64,000 bases of DNA. Origin: Musa acuminata AAA Group. Lineage: Eukaryota > Streptophyta > Magnoliopsida > Zingiberales > Musaceae. Shown one piece after another: positions 23,101 through 32,539 of the stretch; the first letter of the stretch is position 1; each line of letters begins with the position of its first letter. The notes below the pieces were generated by a model. The model was not told the DNA's origin and did no database searches. It saw nothing but the letters and a program-made list of their open reading frames with translations. Where the stretch lies: the NCBI RefSeq assembly GCF_036884655.1, contig NC_088340.1:33390501-33454500 (forward strand), read 5' to 3'. The position numbers and the translations under genes were made by a program.

Positions 23101-25491
23101 CCTGGGTCTCTGTTTTACCGGGCGGGCGTCGGACGAGATGTTCAAGTGGTGCAGCGCGACTTCCGGGTGGACTCCGACTAGGTCAGTCGGCGTCCAAGCG
23201 AAGATGTCGGCGTTGGCTCGCAGAAGGCCGACGAGTTGCTGTTGCTCTTGTTCGGGCAGTCCCGACCCGACTTTGACTGTTTGGTCGGGCCTTCCTTCGA
23301 TCAGTGGCAAGTCAATGGTGGATTCCTTCGGCTCGGGGCGGGGGGTCGGTTTTTTTCCCTCCCGGGGGTCTTCCAGCGGGGATTGGATCCTCGCTCTCTT
23401 GTTTAGTGACACAGCGGTCAAGTAGCAGCGCCTGGACTCCCAGGAGTTCCCCGCCACTTCCCCGACCCCATCGTGGGTCGGGAACTTGATGGTTTGGTAG
23501 TAAGTTGAGATGATGGCTCGGGTCTTGTTGAGGGTTGGCCGTCCGAGGATGGCGTTGTATGCCGTGGGGAGGTCGACCACCAGAAAGGAGGTCATCACTG
23601 TTTTTGCCTTCGGGAAGACTCCCAAAGTTAGGGGCAGGGTGATGACCCCTAGTGACGAGATTGAGGCGCCGGTGAACCCCGTGAGTGTTGAGTATACCGG
23701 CTTCATGTTCTCCTTTACCAGACCGAGCTTTTGGAAGGCGTCCCAGTAAAGTATATCGGCCGAGCTTCCAGTGTCGACCATGATCCTTCTCACTTGCGCG
23801 TTGGCGATTCTGGCTGATATTACCAACGCGTCATCATGTTCGGCTGGTTCAGGTCCCCCGGTCGGGAAGGTGACTTCGGGGCCTTTTTCCTGTTTGGTGG
23901 CTTCAGCCCGGGAGGCCCTGGCGTATGCCCTTCCGCCCGCCATGGAACTCCCTCCGGACGCTGGTCCGCCGGTTATGACATCTATGTGCCGCTCGATGGG
24001 GCCTTCCGGGCGTGGCGAGAGCTCCTTGTCTGGTCGGAGGTATGAGCCGAGGTGCCCTCGGCGGATGAGCTCCTCAATTTGCCTTTTTAATTCTCGACAC
24101 TCCTCGGTGTCGTGACCGGGCTGTCGGTGGAAACGGCAGTATTTAGAGCGGTCCGCGAGTTCGCGCGGGCTCCTCATCGGGTAGGGGTCTTTGAGAAGGC
24201 CTTTCTCCTTAATGTGGAGAAATATTTCGGTCCGAGAGGAGTTCAGGCCCGGGGGAGGGGACCTAGGTGCCGCATCGTTGAGGCCGCCGGCCCTACGCCG
24301 GGAGGTAGCGGGCTGTTGTTGTTGGGACTGCTCTGGCTTGACCCTCTTGCGCTCGTCGCGCCTCCCGACCATCCATGCCTCAGCAGCGATGTACTGGTTC
24401 GCACGCTGCAACATTTCGGGAACCGAAGTGGGGGGTCGCTCCACCAGGGACCAAAAGAATCGGGTAGGGCGCAGGCCCATCATGAATGCCTGCATCATTA
24501 AAGAAGGGTGAGCGTCAGACAACCCGCGGATTTGTGAGGTGAAGCGGTTCACAAAGTGAGAGAGGGGCTCATCCTCCCTCTGGTTGAGCCCGAGGAGCAT
24601 CGCCACCGACGGCTTCGGTTTGGCATGAGCGAGGAAGTTAAGCTCAAAGTCTTTGGCCAATTGGTCGAAAGAGGCGATGGTCGCGGTCTTCAGATTGCTG
24701 TACCACGCTCGGGCTGGGCCCCGCAGGGTTGTCGGGAACGCCCTGCACATCAGGGCATCGGATGTCCCGTATAGTGCCATTTGGGCGCGGAAAGCAGCTA
24801 CGTGGTCCGCCGGATCGGTGGCACCGTCATAGGCATCCAATGACGGGAGCCGAAAATGCGGCGGGATTGCTTGCTCTTGAATCTCGGGGGTGAAGGGGGA
24901 CCCCTGGTGTCGCTCGGCCCCCGGGTCTCCCCTGGTCCGGCGAACCTCACGCTGCACCTCGTCCAGCCGGCGGCCTACGAGGCGTAGCTGGGCCCACAGG
25001 CCCTCTGCCGAGTCTGAAAGTGGGGCCACGGGCATCGGGTGCGCCGCTGGTTCCTCCGCTCCTCGGCTCCCGGGTTGGGTCGATTGGTCCGGAGGCGAAG
25101 CGGGAGACTCGGGGAGCGGTGCGGGGTTTTGAGCGGCGGGCCGTTGCCGTGGTGGAGGTAGAGTTGAGTGTGAAGCCGTCGGGGGAGAGACCAGCGGGAT
25201 GATGGTCTACATCACTCCCGTAAGAGCCCGGACCTGGTGCGTGAGGTCGTAGAAGGCTTCGGGTGGCACGGGTGTCGGGCCACCGGGATTGGCGATGGGT
25301 GGCGATAGACCCGGATCGTTGAACAATCGCCAATAGCGCTCCGAGATCGCAGCGGGGCGTTCGTCCCGAACCCCCTCCTGTTGGGGATGTTCTTCCGTTG
25401 CGTCGGTCGTGTGCGACCAGACGGCTGGGGGTTCGTCGGAGTGAGCCTGTTGATCGCTTGACATTCGGACCGGCCCTCCTTCTAGCGCCAT
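20125..25491 (-). CDS. Gypsy gag-pol polyprotein, one in-frame amber stop near the gag N-terminus
   Basis: The frame opens at 25491 (or 25464), is stopped by TAG at 25207-25209, and continues in the same frame. The long open part from Met 25035 is 1636 residues. Positions from that Met: gag domain about 60-225, with [15 protein letters not shown]; a CCHC-like knuckle [14 protein letters not shown] near 300; aspartic protease [12 protein letters not shown] at 420; reverse transcriptase about 650-830 with YVDD at 792; RT-linked RNase H about 930-1040; a second, archaeal-type RNase H about 1070-1200 ([30 protein letters not shown]); integrase zinc site and DDE core about 1300-1480 ([23 protein letters not shown]). 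It replicates the element through an RNA intermediate in cytoplasmic particles. Only the amber codon spoils an otherwise open frame; readthrough is possible but unproven. Confidence 0.95.
25474..25490 (-). other. primer-binding site of the Gypsy element
   Basis: The minus strand reads TGGCGCTAGAAGGAGGG three bases after the 5' LTR end. It has the TGG start of a tRNA-complementary primer site. I cannot name the tRNA from memory. The gag ATG at 25491 overlaps its edge. Confidence 0.6.
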
Positions 25492-25493
25492 TA

Positions 25494-26119
25494 TGTTGGT
25501 GTAAACACCTTTTTTTCTTAGCCGTGACCCGGGAGGTCGTCTCGACTCGTTCGGGGGTCCGAATGGCGGGGATCTCCCTAGGGCGATGCTCGTCTCCACC
25601 GGGGTGGTCGGGTGCGGCCTCGGACTCGGGGCGATGCAGCGACTTCCTCCGGGTGGGGACTCCTTGCCTGCGTGTCCCGAACGGGAGACCTCGGCTTGAT
25701 ACCTGCACAAAGGTCGGGTCGGTTTGACCCGACCCCTCCGACGATCAAGTTAGAGAGATGAAGTGGCGGTTGTTCTGGGCGTCCAGTCTGCTCTCTTCCC
25801 TCTGGCTCAAGGACGTTTATAGGGGAACTCGGCATTATCGGGCGCGCCATCCCGTCGGTCGGGGCCGTATCTCTGATGGCGTCCGACATCGCCGAGGATG
25901 TTGCGTATGGGATCGGGGAATCGCAGGGCATGGGCGAGCTTCAACCGCTACCTACTTCTGTCTCGTCCTACTGTGCTGGGTTGACTGAGGGGCTGTGGGC
26001 TCAGTGAGGCTGACGTCCGGACGCAGACCGTTGCCCTCGTTGCTCTCCCTGGGGCGCCGCGCCTGTCCACGTGCGGGGGGCGTTGCCGGGAGTGGGGTTT
26101 ACCATTTTTTGCCATATCA
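25494..26119 (-). repeat. 5' LTR of the Tat-type Gypsy (right)
   Basis: 626 bp, same ends as the left LTR. A GC-rich body surrounds a TATAGGGGAA segment. The 99.4 percent identity with the left copy marks a recent insertion. Confidence 0.97.
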
Positions 26120-26124
26120 AATAG
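26120..26124. repeat. target-site duplication AATAG, right copy
   Basis: Exact match of 15872-15876. Confidence 0.9.
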
Positions 26125-26810
26125 TAATGCTAATAGGTTTAGAATAAGTCTTCTCTAAAATAACCAGAGGATCACAATAACTCATATATCTTGGCTCAAG
26201 AATAACATATCTTCATCACATAGATGGATTTTATCATGAGAGAATTTTAGGTCTTAGAAAATGGATATAGTAGGAAAGTACCTTAGAGGGTAAACTATAG
26301 ATCAACACCATTAGGATTGTAGAGCTTGCTACAAGGATTCTCTACATAAAATTTGGGCCAAAACTAACAACGTTTAGCTACTGATCGCCAAGCAAAAAAC
26401 TTAAAGTCCTAATTTTTCTTCTCTTCTTTTTTTCTCTCTCTGCCTTTTCTCTCACCGTGCGCCGCCACATTTTGTTGTGCGCTCTCGTTCATGTTTTTTT
26501 CTCTCACGTTCGCTACCCTCAAAAACTTCGCTGCACACGTCGTGCACGTCTCTTTTTAATTACTGATTTGAGCTCAAAAGACCAAATTGTCCAATTATCC
26601 AAGCCCACATATGGGCTAGATCCAACAGTTTGCAATGGGGGGCTTTGCAACATCTTCTCTATGGATCCATTACTTAACGTGAGTCCCTCAAGAATGAGCA
26701 AAAGAGGAGCCCACCTTCACATGACCTACAACCCATCTTACTCCTCTCATAACCCACCTCGACAGCTAGTAGAAGAAGAGGGGTAGGTTAATGATAGACC
26801 AAAGCTAACA
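26125..26810 (-). mobile_element. second part of the interrupted Copia 5' LTR
   Basis: The sequence resumes the Copia LTR split by the Gypsy insertion. Composition returns to AT-rich at once. A plausible outer end is CTAACA at 26805-26810 (the minus strand starts TGTTAGCTTTGGTC), which would make the LTR about 910 bp. The outer edge is uncertain because no 3' LTR remains for comparison. Confidence 0.5.
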
Positions 26811-27254
26811 TCGATCACAACCCTTGCTTACGATCCTTATTGAGCCAAGGAGGTCACGATACTTAACCCCCTCCTTCCTTCGTCCGAGGTCTGACGGTTG
26901 AAAAGCTCAACCAAGTTGGGTAAAGACATGCCCCCTCCACCCGAGATGGGTTCCTCAACAATGAGAGTGGTAGGTCGATGAAGGACCTACTAGTTATAGG
27001 TGCCCTGCAAGTCAATCACGTGAGTAATGGCACATGTGACATGATATATACTCTTTTTTCTTATTATTTATTGATATTTTTTCTCACTTTATGTTGCCTA
27101 TTATATGTATAGTAATGTCCATAGATCTGTAAAATAAGATTGGATCATGATGAGAACACAATAATAAGACTGATTTGCCTTTAAACATAAACCCTAAATA
27201 ATCTCAATCATATGTTACTCGAAAGGGACATCAAGATAATCGAATAGATTAGTG
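26811..27254. other. decayed retrotransposon-derived sequence
   Basis: A stretch at about 26835-26920 (GAGCCAAGGAGGTC, CTTAACCCCCTCC, CCGAGGTCTGA) resembles 28718-28775 (GAGCCAAGTAGATT, CTTAACCCTCCTCC, CCGAGGTATGG). That suggests two copies of the same repeat flank the LTR at 27255-28671. No open gene. Confidence 0.4.
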
Positions 27255-28671
27255 TGTTGGAAACTCATCCATATGATGGAGGTGGTTAGTTTTATAGTTA
27301 CTTGTGTGTGGACACTAGGGATACAGTACAAGTACTAATTGGAGAATGAGTTCACTGATCGATCCGCTCATGGAATGCTAGATGGTTGATGATACCTCAT
27401 TGTTAGACCATGATTTCAACGTCCCAATGGTGTATCTGGTCATTATAATTAAGATACTAATGATGTTCTATATGAGTACTCCGCTATTTGATACCGAACT
27501 TATATGATTGATAGTTCCAGATATAGCATAGTTGGTCATCGAGAGTGATAGCTAACCTTACGATGGTCATTTGAGTATCGATAGAGGATTATCCACTCTC
27601 AGTGTCATAAGAAAAATATCTTATATGTTCTTATTAAGGCAAATTCCTAGCCAGAGTCATTCGGATTAAGAAAGAAAGAGTTTTCTTGGAGAATCCGATT
27701 AGAGCGAGACTCGAGCAAATTCCGAATGAGCCTGAAAGCACCATGGCTGGTATACGATCTTTGAGATATTAGATGGATGAAAGACTATAGATATACAATA
27801 ACTAAAGATAGACAAGTCCAATGGATTGGATTCTCTTATATCATTTAGGGACTACGACGTAGTAGTCTAATACGTCTATAGTCGATGAGTCGAGTGAATC
27901 ATTATAGAGATAATAATTCATTAAGATAGAATGACATATGACATGTATGACTCATAGTTAACTCGATATTGGGCCTAGAGGGTCACACATATATGGTAAG
28001 TATTGCAACGATTAGAAGTTTAGATATGAGATATCCACTAGAGCTCATATCTTATTGGATATCCAATAAGCCCCTAAATTATTGGATATTATGGATAAAA
28101 TCCAATAAGAGTCATTGAGAGATTATTGGGTAGAGATCCACTAATCCAAGAGGCTTTAGTAGTTGGATGAAGATCCAATACCCAATAGCGCATGATCCAT
28201 TAAGATTAAATTGACAATGGGCCTTTATAAATAGAAGGGAATAAAAGGGTCATAGGCTAGATCATTTTCGGTTATCACCTCTTAGACTCCTCTCTCCCTC
28301 TTCTCCTCAGCCAACAGCCTCAGTTTGGGGCATGTGGATAGTAATAAGAGACAACTCCTTCTTGATCACATGGTGCGCGTGGAAAGAAAGACTTTATAGC
28401 AATTTGATAAGCGTCTTGATAGTCCCTACCATGTGGATCACCGCTAGAGATAAGAACAGTTGACATCCTTCATCTTCTCCCATAGATCTATAAGATTTCA
28501 AAGATATACGATCTCCTTAGGTAACACATCTTTCATATACACGTAGTTTTCGGTTTTATGATTTTTGTGCACCAATCTTCATATGATGATAAAACTTTTT
28601 CTGTACGAAATCTATGATTTTGTTTTCTATTCTTTTATTGTGCATATGATGCTATCCCAAATTTTCCAACA
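27255..28671 (+). mobile_element. full-length LTR, apparently solo (TGTTGG...CCAACA)
   Basis: 1417 bp with perfect 6-bp inverted ends and a TATA box (TTTATAAATAGAAGGG, about 28223) showing plus-strand sense. It is homologous, inverted, to the truncated LTR at 11409-12252. No primer-binding site follows, and the flanks (TAGTG, TGACC) do not form a target-site duplication. It is therefore a solo LTR with eroded flanks, or one end of a deleted element. Confidence 0.7.
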
Positions 28672-29520
28672 TGACCGTCTTGTTAGCAATGCTCGCACTC
28701 ATTATCTGTGATCCTCACAGAGCCAAGTAGATTAGAAAACTTAACCCTCCTCCTCGGCCCGAGGTATGGAAGTTAAGAAACTGATATCTATTATTGTCGA
28801 TATCCACACTCGAATGAGGGTTGGATTCACAACGATAATGATTAACCTACCATCGATGAGAGCCCATCAACAAGAAGCGACCATTTACTAAGGGACTAAG
28901 GTCATCAATTCAAGATGGGGGTCAGGCGCCCCCGACCTTATTGGAGTCACTTAATGTGTGGAGTCGAAGAACCAAATGAAGAGACATAAGTTTAACGTGT
29001 CAAATGAACTAGATGCTGCACTTCAAATCACTCTCGTGAGAGCCCCAAAGCACACCTTGGGAGGAGACAATGATACAAAGTACATCATCAAATAATCTTC
29101 ATATGACATGTGATTGTCACCCTCCACCCATTTGCCCATGTGGGTTAGGGTCCAAGGTAGGCAGTTATTAGTTGCCCTCTTGTCACCCATGTGGATAAGA
29201 CACCAAAGAGAGGTTATTAAAGGTAATTAGAGATCGTCTCCTCATAAAATATTTCATAGAATATTTTGCCCTTTTACGAGCAGCTATAAAAGCTCCTCTT
29301 CAACACAATGAAGAGGGGGGTTATCTTTTTTGATCACTTGCGTTTACACTTAGTTGCCTCAAGTTAGGAAGTTAGAGGAATTGAGTCAAGAAATCTTTTC
29401 CAACCTTCATCTTTGTACAGATGATATCTCGGGGACTCGACGTTTCTACCTTAAAAGCACTTTGGATAACCATACGCATATAGGTCCGAACCATGTCAAC
29501 AATATCTTCTCTACATAATT
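28672..29520 (+). mobile_element. Gypsy LTR remnant, relative of 9830-10285
   Basis: Landmarks shared with 9830-10285 are TGCCCATGTGGGTTAGGGTCCAAG, the CTCATGTGGAT-type block, AAATATTTCATAGAATATTTTGCCCTTTTACGA, AATGAAG...GGTTATCTTTTTTGATCACT and GGTCCGAACCATGTC. The matches are clear but diverged and gapped. No gag follows here. Confidence 0.55.
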
Positions 29521-30549
29521 AAAAATATTCATTTAATTTACTATGGATTAAGAATTTTTAAACACAAAAATAATTTATTATAGATTAAAAATTTTCAAAT
29601 AGATCGCACACAAGATAATTATAAGAATTGCATTCAGGTAAGCAAAAGGAACACAGAAAAAAAATCTATAATATGATAAAATTCCCTTCAGTAAATCAGC
29701 TTGTAGTCCTTTGTTTTATTCATAAAAGAAACCATAAAATTACAAATAATAAAATCTAAAATTCGAAAAAACCGAACAAGAATAATTTCTAAGGCTTATC
29801 AAGCTAAATGTCAATTCAATATCATGTTTATTTTAGATTTCTTGGCAAAAATAAAATAAAAAATTAGTAAGATGAGAAGGAGAATTCCAAAGTCCATTAA
29901 ATATATTATTTATCGGCTAATGAATAATTTGGATCCTATATATACACATATACGTACATATTAGACTGATATTTTCGAAACTAACCCCGGCCTAAATTGG
30001 GCCTTATATATAATTTGGGCCCAACTTCAAAGGTACATCAGAACGATCATCTCCTCTTGATTCAGAATCTATGCGGTGTTGCATACATACATCAACAAAA
30101 TCTAATCTCATCATTGTGCGTGCTGCATCAGTACCGGTGCACTTCGGCAAAATGCTCGCGCACGGATATTGACGCGACCGCGACGCGGTGCTTCTCTCAT
30201 GCGCGTTGGTCTCATCGCACCAAGCATCATGAGGTGGTTCACATCGGAGCTTTTAGATTAGCGTTCTCGTATGACATGTTTTAGATGAATGGCTGCTAAC
30301 GAACGGAAGATTCCCGACTCCGTGGAGAAAAGTACACGTCGCGAGGAGTAAGTAGCTAAGGGCTATATCCGTCTTTTTATTCCAGGAGGCCCTCCCTATT
30401 ACAAAAGAACCACTCCCACACTAATCGACGGGTGGTCATGCAATGGCAACGTCGTCATTTAGACCAAGTCTCAGGTCTATTTCTTTCAGATTTTTTCTTC
30501 AAGGCCTTCGAGAGGAGAAGAGAGGAGAGGAGAGGAGAAGAGGGGATCG
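29521..30549. other. AT-rich intergenic DNA and promoter of the DnaJ8 gene
   Basis: No gene seen to about 30450. A polypurine GAGGAGAAGAGAGGAGAGG tract (30510-30545) directly before the ATG at 30550 is probably 5' leader. Confidence 0.55.
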
Positions 30550-31291
30550 ATGAGGAGAGCGGCGACTCCGCGGGCACTCGGGAACGGACCGATGGACCGC
30601 TTCCCGGCTGCAAGGCTGGCGAAGGGCGGGCGGTGCCTTAGGATCCCGGCCAGGTCGCTCCCCATCGCCGGCGAGTTCGTGGCTCTTGGGCTGACGCCCT
30701 TCGCGTCCAGGTGCGACGTCAAGCGCGCGTACAAGCGCCTCGCGTTGAAGGCAAGCAATCTGCATCCTTTTTCTTTCTGGATTACATTTACTCCTTAGCG
30801 CTGATATATGTTTCTCTGTGGAAACAATCGTGGAGCAGCAGTTCCAAAGTCAAAGTGCATAAACGTTGACTTTTCTATGTTAGAACATGATGGATAGTTT
30901 CATATCACATTCTTATCGAAAAGGAACTGTCTATATTAGATTGAAGCTTTGGTTTGTGACCATTTCCTGTTGGTTGACTCGGCAACTCTTTTGCCAACGT
31001 GCGCAGTATCATCCGGACGTGGTGAGAGGGGACAACGGGGGCGGAGAGAAGGACGAGACGTTTAGGGAGATCAAGTCGGCTTACGAGGTAAGTGACGGAG
31101 GCGATAGACGTTTGGTGTTTCTTCCTGCATGTATCTGACGAGTGCTCGTGTAAGGTGGACAGAGCCTCATGGCCAAGTTTGAGGAAGAGAGCAACTCGGA
31201 CGTGGTGGATGGCTATGGTGACGAGTGGGATGAGTGGGACGAATGGATGGGATTTGAAGGAGGGTTTCCTGTGGTGTGCAATCCTTCGTAG
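30550..31291 (+). CDS. DJ8 (ATJ8-like): chloroplast-type DnaJ8 J-domain protein, three exons
   Basis: Exons 30550-30750, 31007-31087 and 31163-31291 give 136 residues. An Arg/Ala/Pro-rich N-terminus of about 45 residues resembles a plastid transit peptide. The J domain follows: LGLTPFASRCDVKRAYKRLALK, then YHPDV with the diagnostic HPD triad opening exon 2, then FREIKSAYE. The acidic tail DEWDEWDEWMGFEGG is characteristic of plant DnaJ8 proteins. Known for the family: small stromal J-proteins that stimulate Hsp70 and affect photosystem and Rubisco stability. Intron 1 starts with GC, not GT (AAG|GCAAGC ... GCGCAG). Intron 2 is GTAAGT...GACAG. Both introns are phase 0. Length is a little short of Arabidopsis ATJ8 (about 163), mainly at the N-terminus. 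Confidence 0.88.
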
Positions 31292-31475
31292 CTCTTGATT
31301 TGAAGCTGCTGCTGTTGCTGCCATCTTAGTGATGCAATTTACAGATGGTCGAGTTCATGTTCGGCATTTGCAGAATAGTGTAATGTCTTGGATTCTGTTT
31401 TGTGATGGAGTTATCTTTGTCTGACACAGTCAATCGGGTCAAACCATCCCGTTTATATGTGATATATCTATTGAT

Positions 31476-31481
31476 AATAAA
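31476..31481 (+). terminator. probable polyadenylation signal of the DnaJ8 gene
   Basis: AATAAA lies 185 bases after the stop codon, a typical plant 3' UTR distance. Confidence 0.45.
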
Positions 31482-32539
31482 ACAATGTTTTATCGTTTTA
31501 CGATTGATAAATAATATCTTACAATTTTTTATTGAGAGAAAAATATTTTTGATGTTCTTAAATTTTTTTTATATTTAAAGGGAGCTAAAGAAAAGAATAT
31601 AATTTTTTAAAAAAATTATATGAGAGGATCTATAAAAAAATATATATTTAAGTTGAGTTAACTCAGTGTTTTTAATTTTTCTCCGTGGATGTGATAGGAT
31701 TTGTTGAACTTGGTCGATTTTTTAATATACTTTTTAGCTTGTTAGTCTTTGAATATTCTTTTGATTTTAATTTTTTTTCCCTTCATCCTATACAAATTAT
31801 ATAAATATTTTTAAAAATATGTTTTTCTCTTTGAAAAATTTAAATTATATTGTAACATCTTAATAACTCATATTTGATTGATATCATACTAACTTATAAG
31901 TCATACTAGTTTAGTAAGATGCTAACTTACAAGCTTTTCACTATGGATCTTTTTTTTTAAGAAATAAATTAAAACGAGATACAAAAATAATATTTTTGCT
32001 TGATCGAGTGAGTCATGACTCATCGACTCGACTGCCTTCCCTTAGAAAATAATATTTTTTTTAAATATAACAACACACAGAAAATAAAAATATCATTATC
32101 AAAATTTGAAATGATTTTATTATTATCAATAATCAAGGTATTTATTAGTTAACATAGTTGACATCTTTAAAATATATAACATGAAGTTTCCAAACATCAA
32201 TACTTGATATATAAATTTAGTATAACATCACAAGATCTAATATAATAACCCTCAAAGCCACATAATTGTTATAAGTCTGATACATAAAATAAAAAAAGAA
32301 ATTTATTGGAATAATTTTTTTTAATATCAGCAAAAGCCACATAATATTTCCCTTATGAGTAAGTTGGATTCGTCGGACCCAATGACTAAATATGAGCAAA
32401 ACGTGAGGGTATTTTAGTAATTGGAGACAGATAAATGCACTTTTACGTGTTCTCGTCTTTCATTCTAGCATCGCTCGGCCGTTCCTCGCCCCAAAACCCT
32501 ACCCTTTCTCTAGGGTTTCCACCGACACCCACCGTACCC
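31482..32539. other. AT-rich intergenic DNA and SR45 leader
   Basis: No coding potential seen. AAACCCTA followed by CTCTAGGGTTTCC at 32494-32520, just before the SR45 ATG, resembles the telo-box (AAACCCTA) common in promoters of plant ribosome and RNA-processing genes. Confidence 0.5.

Larger units (their letters stand above)
15877..26119 (-). mobile_element. complete young Gypsy retrotransposon, Tat lineage (Retand/RIRE2-like)
   Basis: This 10,243-bp element is flanked by AATAG on both sides and bounded by two 626-bp LTRs (TGTTGG...TATCA). On the minus strand it has a primer site, gag-pol with two RNase H-like domains (a Tat hallmark), a long 3' region holding an antisense gene and a 60-bp tandem array, then a G-rich polypurine tract. 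The LTRs differ at only four of 626 positions, all transitions. It sits inside the 5' LTR of an older Copia. gag and the antisense ORF each carry one nonsense codon, so it may be unable to move by itself. Lineage is inferred from the dual RNase H, the antisense ORF and the 3' array; a domain-based tree would confirm it. Confidence 0.93.
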
